Assembly (NCBI GenBank): GCA_963773105.1
Contig: CAVZAA010000010.1
Span: 620,001-684,000, forward strand
Source: Trebonia sp963773105
Lineage (GTDB): Bacteria; Actinomycetota; Actinomycetes; Streptosporangiales; Streptosporangiaceae
DNA: 64,000 bases
Direction of reading: 5' to 3'
Under the pieces are notes generated by a model that made no database searches, had not been told where the DNA came from, and was given only the letters and a program-made list of their open reading frames with translations. Below, in pieces: positions 33,262-44,690 of the stretch. The first letter of the stretch is position 1, and each line of letters starts with the position of its first letter. A program made the position numbers and the translations under genes.

Positions 33262-34149
33262 CTAGAGGCCGACGGCGGCGTACAGCTCGCCGATCTCCTT
33301 GGTCGTGAGGTCCCTGGTGCTGCCCGGCGGCAGGGTCCCCAGCTTGATCGGCCCGACCGAGATCCTGACCAGGCGGCTGACCGGATGGCCGACCGCGGCC
33401 AGCATCCGGCGGACGATGCGATTGCGCCCCTCGTGCAGCGTGATCTCGACCAGGGCGCGCCCGCTGGCCTGCTCGAGCACCCGGAACTTGTCCGCCACCG
33501 CCACGCCGTCCTCGAGTTCGACCCCGGTCGCCAGCCGCCTGCCCAGATCACGGGGGATGGAGCCGGGCACGTCGGCCAGGTAGGTCTTGGCGACCTCGTA
33601 GCTCGGGTGCGCGAGCCGGTGCGCGAGCTCGCCGTCGTTGGTGAGCAGCATCAGGCCCTCGGTGTCGTAGTCCAGCCTGCCCACGTGGAAGAGCCGCTCG
33701 GCGCGGTCGCCGAGGAAGTCGGTGATGGTGGCGCGGCCCCGGTCGTCGGTCATCGCCGTCAGCACCTTGACCGGCTTGTTGAACGCCAGGTACACGACGT
33801 CCTGGCGGGACGGGATCCGCTTGCCGTCCACCCGGATGACCTGGTTCTCCGGGTCAACCCGGGCACCGAACCGGCGGACGATCTGACCGGCCACCTCGAC
33901 CCGGCCGGCGCCGATCAGCTCCTCGCAGTGCCGCCGGCTGCCCACCCCGGCCGCCGCCAGCACCTTCTGCAGCCGGACGCCGCCCGGCACGTCGGCCAGG
34001 TCGTCACGCTCGCCCGCGTCGTCGGCGAAGTCGTCCCTGTCGTCGTCCTCGAAGCCCATGCTGCGCAGGGCCCTGAGCCGGGCCTGCGCCTCCGGGGACA
34101 GCTCGACCGGCTTACCGCCATCGGAACTGCTACGCCCGCGTCCGCTCAT
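33262..34149 (-). CDS. rluB: rRNA large-subunit pseudouridine synthase (RluB-like)
   Basis: The 295-residue protein has a disordered acidic N-terminus, an S4 domain (VRLQKVLAAAGVGSRRHCEELI) and the RsuA/RluB catalytic domain: LFHVGRLDYDTEGLMLLTNDG contains the catalytic aspartate in GRLDYDTEG, and EGRNRIVRRMLAAVGHPVSRLVRI is the conserved end. It should modify a uridine in 23S rRNA. The start overlaps the end of scpB by 20 bases, as in the conserved order scpA-scpB-rluB. Confidence 0.95.
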   Translation of the reverse strand: MSGRGRSSSDGGKPVELSPEAQARLRALRSMGFEDDDRDDFADDAGERDDLADVPGGVRLQKVLAAAGVGSRRHCEELIGAGRVEVAGQIVRRFGARVDPENQVIRVDGKRIPSRQDVVYLAFNKPVKVLTAMTDDRGRATITDFLGDRAERLFHVGRLDYDTEGLMLLTNDGELAHRLAHPSYEVAKTYLADVPGSIPRDLGRRLATGVELEDGVAVADKFRVLEQASGRALVEITLHEGRNRIVRRMLAAVGHPVSRLVRISVGPIKLGTLPPGSTRDLTTKEIGELYAAVGL

Positions 34150-34825
34150 TGTCCTCAATGTCCTCAATGTTCTCCGGCAGGAACGGCGCCAGGTCGGGCA
34201 GCTCGTCCAGGGACGCCATGCCCAGCCGCTCTAGGAAGTAGCCGGTGGTGCGGTACAGGATCGCGCCGGTCTCGGTGTCGGTACCGGAATCCTCGACCAG
34301 ACCGCGCAGCACGAGCGTCCTGATCACGCCGTCGCAGTTGACGCCGCGCACCGCAGAGACCCGGGCCCGGCTGACCGGCTGCCGGTAGGCGATGACGGCC
34401 AGGGTCTCGAGCGCCGCCTGGGTGAGCCGGACCTCTTGACCATCCCTGACGAACCGCTCGACAAGCGGCGCGCAGTCCTCCCGAGTATAGAAGCGCCAGC
34501 CGCCCGCTATTTCCCGCAGATCGAAGCCGCGGCCATCGGCCGTGTACTCGGCCGCGAGCGCGCGCAGGGCCGCGTCGATCTCGCCCCGGGGCCGCTCGAG
34601 GACCTGGGCGAGCAGCACCTCGGGCACCGGCTCGTCGGCGACGAGCAGGATCGCCTCGAGGCTGGCGCGCACCCCGGGCCCGTCGCTGTCGTCGATCTCG
34701 ATGTCCGCTTCCGCGATGCCGGCGTCCGCGGCCGGCGCCCCGTCGACGACGGGAACATCCTCGCCCGCCGTCACGTCGCCAACCGCCCCGTCGTCGCCCA
34801 CGCTTGCTGTGAAATCGCTGGTCAT
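34130..34825 (-). CDS. scpB: Segregation and condensation protein B
   Basis: The 231-residue protein has an acidic N-terminal extension of about 50 residues and two winged-helix domains typical of ScpB: RASLEAILLVADEPVPEVLLAQVL, and LTQAALETLAVIAYRQPVSRARVSAVRGVNCDGVIRTLVLRGLVE. ScpB dimers join ScpA and SMC to form bacterial condensin. The ATG overlaps the TGA of scpA (ATGA), so synthesis is coupled; the end overlaps rluB. Confidence 0.96.
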   Translation of the reverse strand: MTSDFTASVGDDGAVGDVTAGEDVPVVDGAPAADAGIAEADIEIDDSDGPGVRASLEAILLVADEPVPEVLLAQVLERPRGEIDAALRALAAEYTADGRGFDLREIAGGWRFYTREDCAPLVERFVRDGQEVRLTQAALETLAVIAYRQPVSRARVSAVRGVNCDGVIRTLVLRGLVEDSGTDTETGAILYRTTGYFLERLGMASLDELPDLAPFLPENIEDIEDNERTRA

Positions 34826-35697
34826 GTGTAGTCTTCTTCTTCGCTTTCGCTGTCGGTGTCGGTTGCCGTCACGGCGTCGCCGCCGCGCGCGCCCGGCGCG
34901 GCCAGCAGCACCTCGCGGTCCCCGCCGGTCCAGCTCACGTATAGCTCGCCCAGCGGTGCCACCTGCTCGAACGACACCACATCCTCGCGGTAGAGCTCGA
35001 GCAGGGCCAGGAACGAGGCGACGATCTCATAGTTTCCCGCCGCGCCCGCCGACAGCTGCCTGAACGACGCCCGGCCGAGCTCGCGCAGCCGCCCCGCCAT
35101 CAGCACCGCCTGCTCCCTGATGGAGACGAAGGCCGCGTGAATGTGCTCGGTCGACACCACCGGCGGCGCCTTGGGGGTGAGCGCGCGGGCGGCCAGGGCC
35201 GCGAACTCGAGCGGGCCGATCGTGAAGAGCAGATCGGGCAGCAGCCCGGCGAAGCGGGCCTCCAGCGGCACCCGCCGGGGGAAGCGCTTGGCGGAGGCGG
35301 CCATCCGGCCGGCGAAGAGCGCCGCGACCTCCTTGTAGGCCCGGTACTGCAGCAGCCGGGCGAAGAGCAGGTCACGCGCCTCGAGCAGCGCCAGGTCCTC
35401 CTCGTCCTCGACCTCGCCCGAGGGCAGCAGCCGCGCGGCCTTCAGGTCGAGCAAGGTGGCGGCGACGACCAGGAAGTAGGACACCTGGTCCAGGTCCCAG
35501 CCGCCCGAGCGCTGCTTGATGTAGGCGATGAACTCGTCGGTGACCTTGGACAGCGACACCTCGGTGATGTCCAGCTTGTGCTTGGAGATCAGCCCGAGCA
35601 GCAGGTCGAACGGACCCTCGAAGATGTCGAGGTGCACCTCGAAGGCACCCGCGCCGCGCGGCGCGTCATCCGGCTCGGCCGCTTTCGTCGTCATCAT
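34822..35697 (-). CDS. scpA: Segregation and condensation protein A
   Basis: The 291-residue protein contains the ScpA signature FEVHLDIFEGPFDLLLGLISKHKLDITEVSLSKVTDEFI (given here in part) and the helical region SYFLVVAATLLDLKAARLLP, and ends with a winged-helix part FLALLELYREDVVSFEQ. ScpA is the kleisin that bridges the SMC heads in chromosome compaction. It overlaps scpB by four bases and its start overlaps the preceding small gene by 32 bases. The C-terminus is acidic (SESEEEDYT). Confidence 0.96.
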   Translation of the reverse strand: MMTTKAAEPDDAPRGAGAFEVHLDIFEGPFDLLLGLISKHKLDITEVSLSKVTDEFIAYIKQRSGGWDLDQVSYFLVVAATLLDLKAARLLPSGEVEDEEDLALLEARDLLFARLLQYRAYKEVAALFAGRMAASAKRFPRRVPLEARFAGLLPDLLFTIGPLEFAALAARALTPKAPPVVSTEHIHAAFVSIREQAVLMAGRLRELGRASFRQLSAGAAGNYEIVASFLALLELYREDVVSFEQVAPLGELYVSWTGGDREVLLAAPGARGGDAVTATDTDSESEEEDYT

Positions 35698-36016
35698 CCT
35701 TCATGCTAGCCCGGATGTTGCGGACAACGAGGCTGTCCTTGCCGCGCCCGTCCAGGTCGGCGAGGAGGATCGCGATCGCCTCCCGCACCAGCCGGCCCCG
35801 GTCGAGGACAATGCCGAGCCGGCGCAGCCGCAGCCGCGCGTGCTCGAGCTCAAGCAGTTCGGTAGCGGAAAGGTAGACGGTGATCTTCTGGTCGTGTCGT
35901 TCCCTGCCCGTCGCCTGGCGTTCATCGGAGGTGGCTGGCTGGGATGCGACGGGGCGCAAAAGCTCTGCGACCCCGGGGACGCTTACCCGGCGTGACCGAC
36001 CCCGTCCACCCGCCAC
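35666..36016 (-). CDS. Ribbon-helix-helix-like small protein between parA and scpA
   Basis: The 116-residue protein starts at GTG 36016 inside the end of parA and overlaps the start of scpA. The part KITVYLSATELLELEHARLRL followed by DRGRLVREAIAILLADLDG has the strand-helix-helix pattern of a ribbon-helix-helix DNA-binding domain: one beta strand, two helices and a basic turn. About 35 N-terminal residues are unconserved and the tail is acidic. A small DNA-binding protein next to ParA could act like the centromere-binding partner of a partition system, but this is inferred from position and pattern only. Confidence 0.65.
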   Translation of the reverse strand: MAGGRGRSRRVSVPGVAELLRPVASQPATSDERQATGRERHDQKITVYLSATELLELEHARLRLRRLGIVLDRGRLVREAIAILLADLDGRGKDSLVVRNIRASMKDDDDESGRAG

Positions 36017-36876
36017 CGCTCAAGTACCTCCTTGGCAAGCTCACGGTAGGAGTTTGCCCCCATCGACGAGGAATCGAAGCTCGTGATGGGCTCACCCGCA
36101 ACGGTAGCGTCCGGAAACCTCACCGTGCGGTTGATCACCGTATGAAAGACCTTGTCGCCGAAGCCATTCACCACGGATCCGAGCACTTCGCGGGTGTGCA
36201 AAGTACGCGAATCGTACATTGTCCCCAGAAGGCCATCAATCGCCAGGTCGGGGTTGAGCCGCTGCTGCACCTTGTCGATGGTCTCCATCAGCAGCGCCAC
36301 GCCCCGCATGGCGAAGTACTCGCACTCGAGTGGGATGAGCACGCTGTTGGCGCACGCGAGCGCGTTGATCGTGAGCAGGCCGAGCGACGGCTGGCAGTCG
36401 ATCATGATGAAGTCGTACTCGGGCACGATGGACTTGAGCGCGCGGCCGAGCACGAACTCGCGGCCGACCTCCGACACCAGCTGGACTTCGGCCCCGGACA
36501 GGTCGATGTTGGACGGCAGCAGGTCCAGGTTCTTGATCCCGGTCGGGAAGATCACGTCCCGGGCGCTGACCCCGCGCTCCATCAGGAGGTTGTAGACGGT
36601 GGAGTCAATGTCATGGGGCTGAATGCCGAGCCCGACCGACAGCGCCCCCTGCGGGTCGAAGTCCACCAGCAGCATCTTCCGGCCCTGCTCGGCGAGTGCC
36701 GCGCCCAGGTTGATGGTCGTCGTCGTCTTGCCGACGCCGCCCTTCTGGTTGCAGATCGCCACGATCCGGGCAGGTCCGTGTTCGGTTAGCGTCTTCGGCG
36801 TGGGGAAGGCGGGCAGCGGCCGCCCCGTGGGCCCGATGTCGCCGGGCAGAAGCTCCATTACGCGCGATGCGGCCAC
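35983..36876 (-). CDS. ParA-family chromosome partition ATPase
   Basis: The 297-residue protein begins at a GTG behind GGGAGG. It carries the deviant Walker A CNQKGGVGKTTTTINLGAAL, Walker A' LLVDFDPQGALSVGLG and Walker B YDFIMIDCQPSLGLLTINAL of ParA/Soj. The 30-residue N-terminal extension is typical of the copy located near scpA in actinomycetes rather than the parA of the origin region. ParA polymerises or forms gradients on DNA to move cargo. It overlaps the ribbon-helix-helix-like gene by 34 bases, which suggests a functional pair. Gene symbol left open because the role of this second ParA is not settled. Confidence 0.93.
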   Translation of the reverse strand: MAASRVMELLPGDIGPTGRPLPAFPTPKTLTEHGPARIVAICNQKGGVGKTTTTINLGAALAEQGRKMLLVDFDPQGALSVGLGIQPHDIDSTVYNLLMERGVSARDVIFPTGIKNLDLLPSNIDLSGAEVQLVSEVGREFVLGRALKSIVPEYDFIMIDCQPSLGLLTINALACANSVLIPLECEYFAMRGVALLMETIDKVQQRLNPDLAIDGLLGTMYDSRTLHTREVLGSVVNGFGDKVFHTVINRTVRFPDATVAGEPITSFDSSSMGANSYRELAKEVLERWRVDGVGHAG

Positions 36877-37001
36877 CAGTAAGATCCTCCCGGAGCTAGA
36901 GGTCGCGAACTGTTCCGGACTCTAGGCTCCCCGTTAGCAAGGAACAAGCCAACGCGCCGTTAATGCCGGAGATTTCCCACTCAATCAGCACCCGTCCGCA
37001 C

Positions 37002-37946
37002 TCACTGACCCCCCAGAGCGCGCGGATGTGCGGCGGCGTACACCTCTCTAAGCTTGTCCACCGTTATCAGAGTGTAGACCTGCGTGGTCGTGACGGAGGC
37101 ATGTCCGAGCAACTCCTGGACGACCCGGATGTCCGCGCCCCCGTCGAGGAGGTGGGTGGCGAAGGAGTGCCGGAGAGTGTGGGGTGAAACATCGGTTTTC
37201 CCCGAACGGACCGCTGCTTCGCGTAGCACCCCCCACGCGCCCTGCCGGGTGAGCCGGCCGCCGCGCGCGTTCAGGAACACCGCTGGCGCCGCCCGCCTGA
37301 CGGCGGCGGCCGCGAGGGCGGGGCGGCCCCGTACCAGATAGGCGTCGAGCGCGCGGACCGCGTAGCTGCCGACCGGGACGTACCGCTGCTTGCCGCCCTT
37401 GCCGCTGAGCCTGACGGCGGGGTCGGCGGCCAGGTGATCAAGGTCGTCGACGTCGAGACCGGTTACCTCGGAGATCCGCGCCCCGGTCCCGTAGAGGAAC
37501 TCGAGCAGCGCGCGATCGCGGAGCACCCGCGGGTCGGGGTCGTCGGTCGAGCCGGCCGCGTCGAGCAGCCGCTCGATCTCGTCGATGGTGATCGCCTTGG
37601 GCAGCCGCCGCGGCGGCGGTGGCGGCGCGACCTCGCGGGCCGGGTCGTCGGCGGTCAGGCCCTGAGCGCGGGCGAACGCGTGCAGCCCGCGGACCGCGAC
37701 GACCGCGCGCCCGACCGAGGAGACGGCGAGCGGCGGGTGGTTATCGTCACCAGTGCGCAGCGCGGCCCGGAACTCGGCGACGTCGAGCGAGGTGACGTCC
37801 CCGAGCTCGGTCCGACCGCGCGCCGCCAGAACCTCGGCGTACCGGTTGAGATCGCGCCGGTAGGACTCGACGGTATTGGCCGCCAGCCCCCGCTCAACGA
37901 CGAGGTACTGCAGATACCCCCGCGCCCCGTCCGCAACGCTCACCAC
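37002..37946 (-). CDS. xerD: Site-specific tyrosine recombinase XerD
   Basis: The 314-residue protein has an N-terminal SAM-like core-binding domain (YLQYLVVERGLAANTVESYRRD) and the catalytic domain with all active-site residues: GTGARISE (Arg), SGKGGKQR (Lys), HTLRHSFATHL (His-x-x-Arg), LLGHASVTTTQVYT (His and the nucleophilic Tyr). It resolves chromosome dimers at dif with XerC. The dif site is not in view. Its position between the NUDIX gene and parA is the conserved actinomycete order. Confidence 0.95.
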   Translation of the reverse strand: MVSVADGARGYLQYLVVERGLAANTVESYRRDLNRYAEVLAARGRTELGDVTSLDVAEFRAALRTGDDNHPPLAVSSVGRAVVAVRGLHAFARAQGLTADDPAREVAPPPPPRRLPKAITIDEIERLLDAAGSTDDPDPRVLRDRALLEFLYGTGARISEVTGLDVDDLDHLAADPAVRLSGKGGKQRYVPVGSYAVRALDAYLVRGRPALAAAAVRRAAPAVFLNARGGRLTRQGAWGVLREAAVRSGKTDVSPHTLRHSFATHLLDGGADIRVVQELLGHASVTTTQVYTLITVDKLREVYAAAHPRALGGQ

Positions 37947-37970
37947 GTCGGCACCCTAGACCCCGGTCCG

Positions 37971-38579
37971 CTAGGGCTCGGGGGCGTCGGCGGGGCGGAG
38001 GGCGGCGAAGTCGGCCGCCTTGGCGGCCTGGGCGGCGAGGACGCCGGTGATGGCCGCGCTGTTGTGCAGGTTGCCCGCCAGCGCCAGGCGGACCGCTTCG
38101 GCCAGCGGAACCCACTTCTGGATCAGGAACTTCTCCTCGTCGTGGCGGACGTAGGCCGGGCCGGAGCCGTCCTTGACCGGCTCGACGCCGCGGGCCAGGT
38201 AGATCCGCAGCCGTTCGGTGGAGAACCCGGGCGAGGTGAAGTAGTCGATGAGCACGTGCCACTCCCGCGCCCGGTAGCCGGTCTCCTCGAACAGCTCGCG
38301 CCGCGCCGTCTCCAGCGGCGGCTCGCCCGCGGCGTCGCGCAGGCCGGCCGGGATCTCCCACAGCTGGTACCCCACCGGGTGCCGGTACTGCCTGATCATG
38401 AGCACCCGGCTGGCGTCGTCAAGCGCCACCACGGCAACGGCGCCCGGGTGGGAAACCACGGTCCGTTCGGCAAAATTCTGGTCTGGCAGTTGAACTTTGT
38501 CGGAGCGCACCTCCAGGAGCCAGTGCTTGAGTATGGGCTCGGTGGCGGCTACCGGCCAGCGTTCTGGAGTGTCTTCCAC
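37971..38579 (-). CDS. ADP-ribose pyrophosphatase-type NUDIX hydrolase
   Basis: The 202-residue protein contains the Nudix box in AGLRDAAGEPPLETARRELFEETGY (shown in part: GxnE...RRELFEETG), with LMIRQYRHPVGYQLWEIPAG directly before it, the pattern of ADP-ribose pyrophosphatases. STERLRIYLARG after the box is also typical. It hydrolyses ADP-ribose or a related nucleoside diphosphate compound. It begins one base after the pyrG stop codon, so the two are cotranscribed; this pair is conserved in actinomycetes. Confidence 0.93.
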   Translation of the reverse strand: MEDTPERWPVAATEPILKHWLLEVRSDKVQLPDQNFAERTVVSHPGAVAVVALDDASRVLMIRQYRHPVGYQLWEIPAGLRDAAGEPPLETARRELFEETGYRAREWHVLIDYFTSPGFSTERLRIYLARGVEPVKDGSGPAYVRHDEEKFLIQKWVPLAEAVRLALAGNLHNSAAITGVLAAQAAKAADFAALRPADAPEP

Positions 38580-38580
38580 A

Positions 38581-40317
<1,737 letters not shown>

Positions 40318-40408
40318 GAAGCCGCAGGTCCACGGGCCACCAGAATAACATGTCACGGACACGTAACTGGACCGCGGGCCCCTAAGTAACTTCTTAACCT
40401 TTTTGCGG

Positions 40409-41323
40409 TCAGCCGTTCGCGGTCGCCTGCTGGCCCTGACGCCCGGTCGGATGGCCCGCGCCGTCGCCGGCCGGGTGGTTGCCTCCGGCGTCCTGGCCGG
40501 CCTCGCCGAAGCGGGCGAGGGCGAGCGCGCTGGCCACCGCGATCACGAAGCCGATGATCGCGACCGGCGCCAGGCCCGGCCGGGTGGTGTCGCCCAGAAA
40601 GAGCACGCCGATCACCGCCGGAGGCAGCGTCTCCGCGAGCACCACCGCGGCCGTCGCGACCGTGACGCTGCCGCCCTCGAGCGCGGTGGTGTAGAACATG
40701 AACGAGATGAGGCCGCCTGCCACCACCGCGTACGCGGCCGGGTCGCGGATCAGCGTGAGCGGCTCGAAGCCGGTCAGCACCCGGGCGGCGACGCCGAGCA
40801 CGCCGTAGCCGAGCCCGGCCACGGTGCCGAGCAGCAGGGTGCGGGCAGGGTCGCGCAGCCGCGCGGCGATCAGGCCGCAGACGCCGAGCGCCCCGGTGGC
40901 GACGATGAGCGCGATCTTGAATACGGCGCCCGCCTGGTGGGCGCCCTCGGCGCCGGCCGATGATCCGAGCAGCCCGACCCCGGCGACGACGCCGATCACC
41001 GCGAGCCACTCCCGCCACGAGAGCGAGACGCCGATCACCACGCTGGCGAGCACGGCGATGACCGCGAGGTTGGCGGCCACCATCGCCTGCACGGCGAACA
41101 GCGGCAGCCGTTGCAGCGCGACCAGCTGGGCCACGAAGCCGAGCGTGTCGATGACCACGCTGGCCACGAAGCGCCACTGGTGCAGCATCCTCGGCACCAG
41201 GCCGGGGTCGACCCCGGTCAGCCCTGCCCGGGTGCTGGCCTCGCGGACGGCGATGGCCTGCATGACCGAGGCAACGCCGTAGCAGAGCGCCGCGACCACG
41301 GCCGCGATCAGGCTGACCAGCAT
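40409..41323 (-). CDS. DMT-superfamily transporter
   Basis: The 304-residue membrane protein has nine or ten hydrophobic segments starting LVSLIAAVVAALCYGVASVMQA; the two halves are related (VAQLVALQRLPLFAVQAMVAANLAV and FMFYTTALEGGSVTVATAAVVLAETLPPAVIGVLFLGD), as in drug/metabolite transporters. A long glycine-rich cytoplasmic tail (GNHPAGDGAGHP) follows the last helix. It shares the fold and general layout with the protein at 10564-11475. Substrate unknown. An ATG preceded by a run of six G supports the start. Confidence 0.85.
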   Translation of the reverse strand: MLVSLIAAVVAALCYGVASVMQAIAVREASTRAGLTGVDPGLVPRMLHQWRFVASVVIDTLGFVAQLVALQRLPLFAVQAMVAANLAVIAVLASVVIGVSLSWREWLAVIGVVAGVGLLGSSAGAEGAHQAGAVFKIALIVATGALGVCGLIAARLRDPARTLLLGTVAGLGYGVLGVAARVLTGFEPLTLIRDPAAYAVVAGGLISFMFYTTALEGGSVTVATAAVVLAETLPPAVIGVLFLGDTTRPGLAPVAIIGFVIAVASALALARFGEAGQDAGGNHPAGDGAGHPTGRQGQQATANG

Positions 41324-41438
41324 CCCCCCACTTTACGCGCCCGCTGTTAACGCAGGCTCAGCGAGTCATCAGGTTACGTCCAGGTTTGCACCCCGGGGGT
41401 GGCCGGCTCAGCCCCGGCGTCAGCGCAACGCTCGGGCG

Positions 41439-42413
41439 TCAGCGCAGCGCACTGGCGGGGCGGGCCTCCCAGCTGGTCCACAGCGGCCGGTAGCCCATCC
41501 GGTACCAGAACGGGGCCGACAGCGGGTTGACCTGGCTGTGGTGCAGCAGCGTGACGCCGACGTCGGCGCTGTCGAGCCTGGCGTGCAGGTGCCTGACCAG
41601 GGCGGCGCCGATCCCGGTGCCGCGTTCGGCCTGATCGACGAACATCGTCTGCAGGTACGCCGCCCCTGCCGCGCTGGTCATCCCGGCGATCCACCCCGCC
41701 TCCTGCGGCGACTGCGCGACCAGGAGGCCGACCGCGCGGCCGTTTCGCTCAGCCAGCCACGTCCGGGACACCGGCCGGGCCAGGCTGGTGCGGATCTCCT
41801 CCCGCACCAGCCGGGCGGTGCTCGCCCGCCACACCGGCCCGCCGAAGTGCATGTCGTACCGGATGAGCCGCAGTTCCAGGTCAAGCACCTGCTCCTCGTC
41901 GGCCGGGCCGGCCGCGCGGATGGTGACGCCGTGGGCGCCGCGCGGCGGGCTGCTGGCCACCCCGGCGCTGCTCGGCCGGGTCCTGGCGGCGATCACGGTC
42001 AGCGGCTGGAGGCCGTGCCTGAGCAGGGCGCGGACGCCGGTGACGTCCAGGCTCGGCCAGACCACGCCGGCCGACGTGTCGGGGCCGCGGGTGGCGCCGA
42101 TCCCGGCCAGATGGTCGCGCCATTGGGCGAGCAGCTGATCGGCCGACGCGGCGACGTCAGGCCCGGCCAGCCGGGGGACCAGGGTGAAGCGGTCGGCGGC
42201 GCCCCAGGTCTGGTTCAGCGACTCGGGCGAGATGTGCTGGTGCACGCAGACGCCAAGGCCGGCCATGCGGCCGCTGTCGGCGGTGACGACGAGCGGCTCG
42301 CCGCAGCCGGCCGGCAGCGTCGCCGGATCGGGCAGCAGCGGGTCAATGGCGTGCCAGCGCCGACCGACCGCGCGGTTGATGTCGCGCACCGCCTCGCGGA
42401 CCACCCACGGCAT
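41439..42413 (-). CDS. GNAT-family N-acetyltransferase with N-terminal extension
   Basis: The 324-residue protein has its GNAT domain in the second half: AYLQTMFVDQAERGTGIGAALVRHLHARL is motif A with GTGIGAAL, followed by HSQVNPLSAPFWYRMGYRPLW. The first 150 residues (INRAVGRRWHAIDPLLP, HQHISPESLNQTWGAADRF) look like a degenerate second GNAT copy or a substrate-binding extension, as in double-GNAT actinomycete proteins. No signal peptide. It is transcribed in the same direction as uvrB upstream but is separated by 92 bases. The acceptor is unknown. Confidence 0.82.
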   Translation of the reverse strand: MPWVVREAVRDINRAVGRRWHAIDPLLPDPATLPAGCGEPLVVTADSGRMAGLGVCVHQHISPESLNQTWGAADRFTLVPRLAGPDVAASADQLLAQWRDHLAGIGATRGPDTSAGVVWPSLDVTGVRALLRHGLQPLTVIAARTRPSSAGVASSPPRGAHGVTIRAAGPADEEQVLDLELRLIRYDMHFGGPVWRASTARLVREEIRTSLARPVSRTWLAERNGRAVGLLVAQSPQEAGWIAGMTSAAGAAYLQTMFVDQAERGTGIGAALVRHLHARLDSADVGVTLLHHSQVNPLSAPFWYRMGYRPLWTSWEARPASALR

Positions 42414-42505
42414 GTGCTACCTCCAGCGGTCGCGCCGCAAGGGGCGGCGCGCCATCGCGGTGCACTCTACCGCCCGACAAATCCCGCTATGGGGGGCATT
42501 GCCCT

Positions 42506-44623
<2,118 letters not shown>

Positions 44624-44690
44624 GATGCCACCTCCCCTTGTCTCGAAGTTCAACTCTAAGCCGGGGGTCCGACATTCCAGGGCGCTCAGC

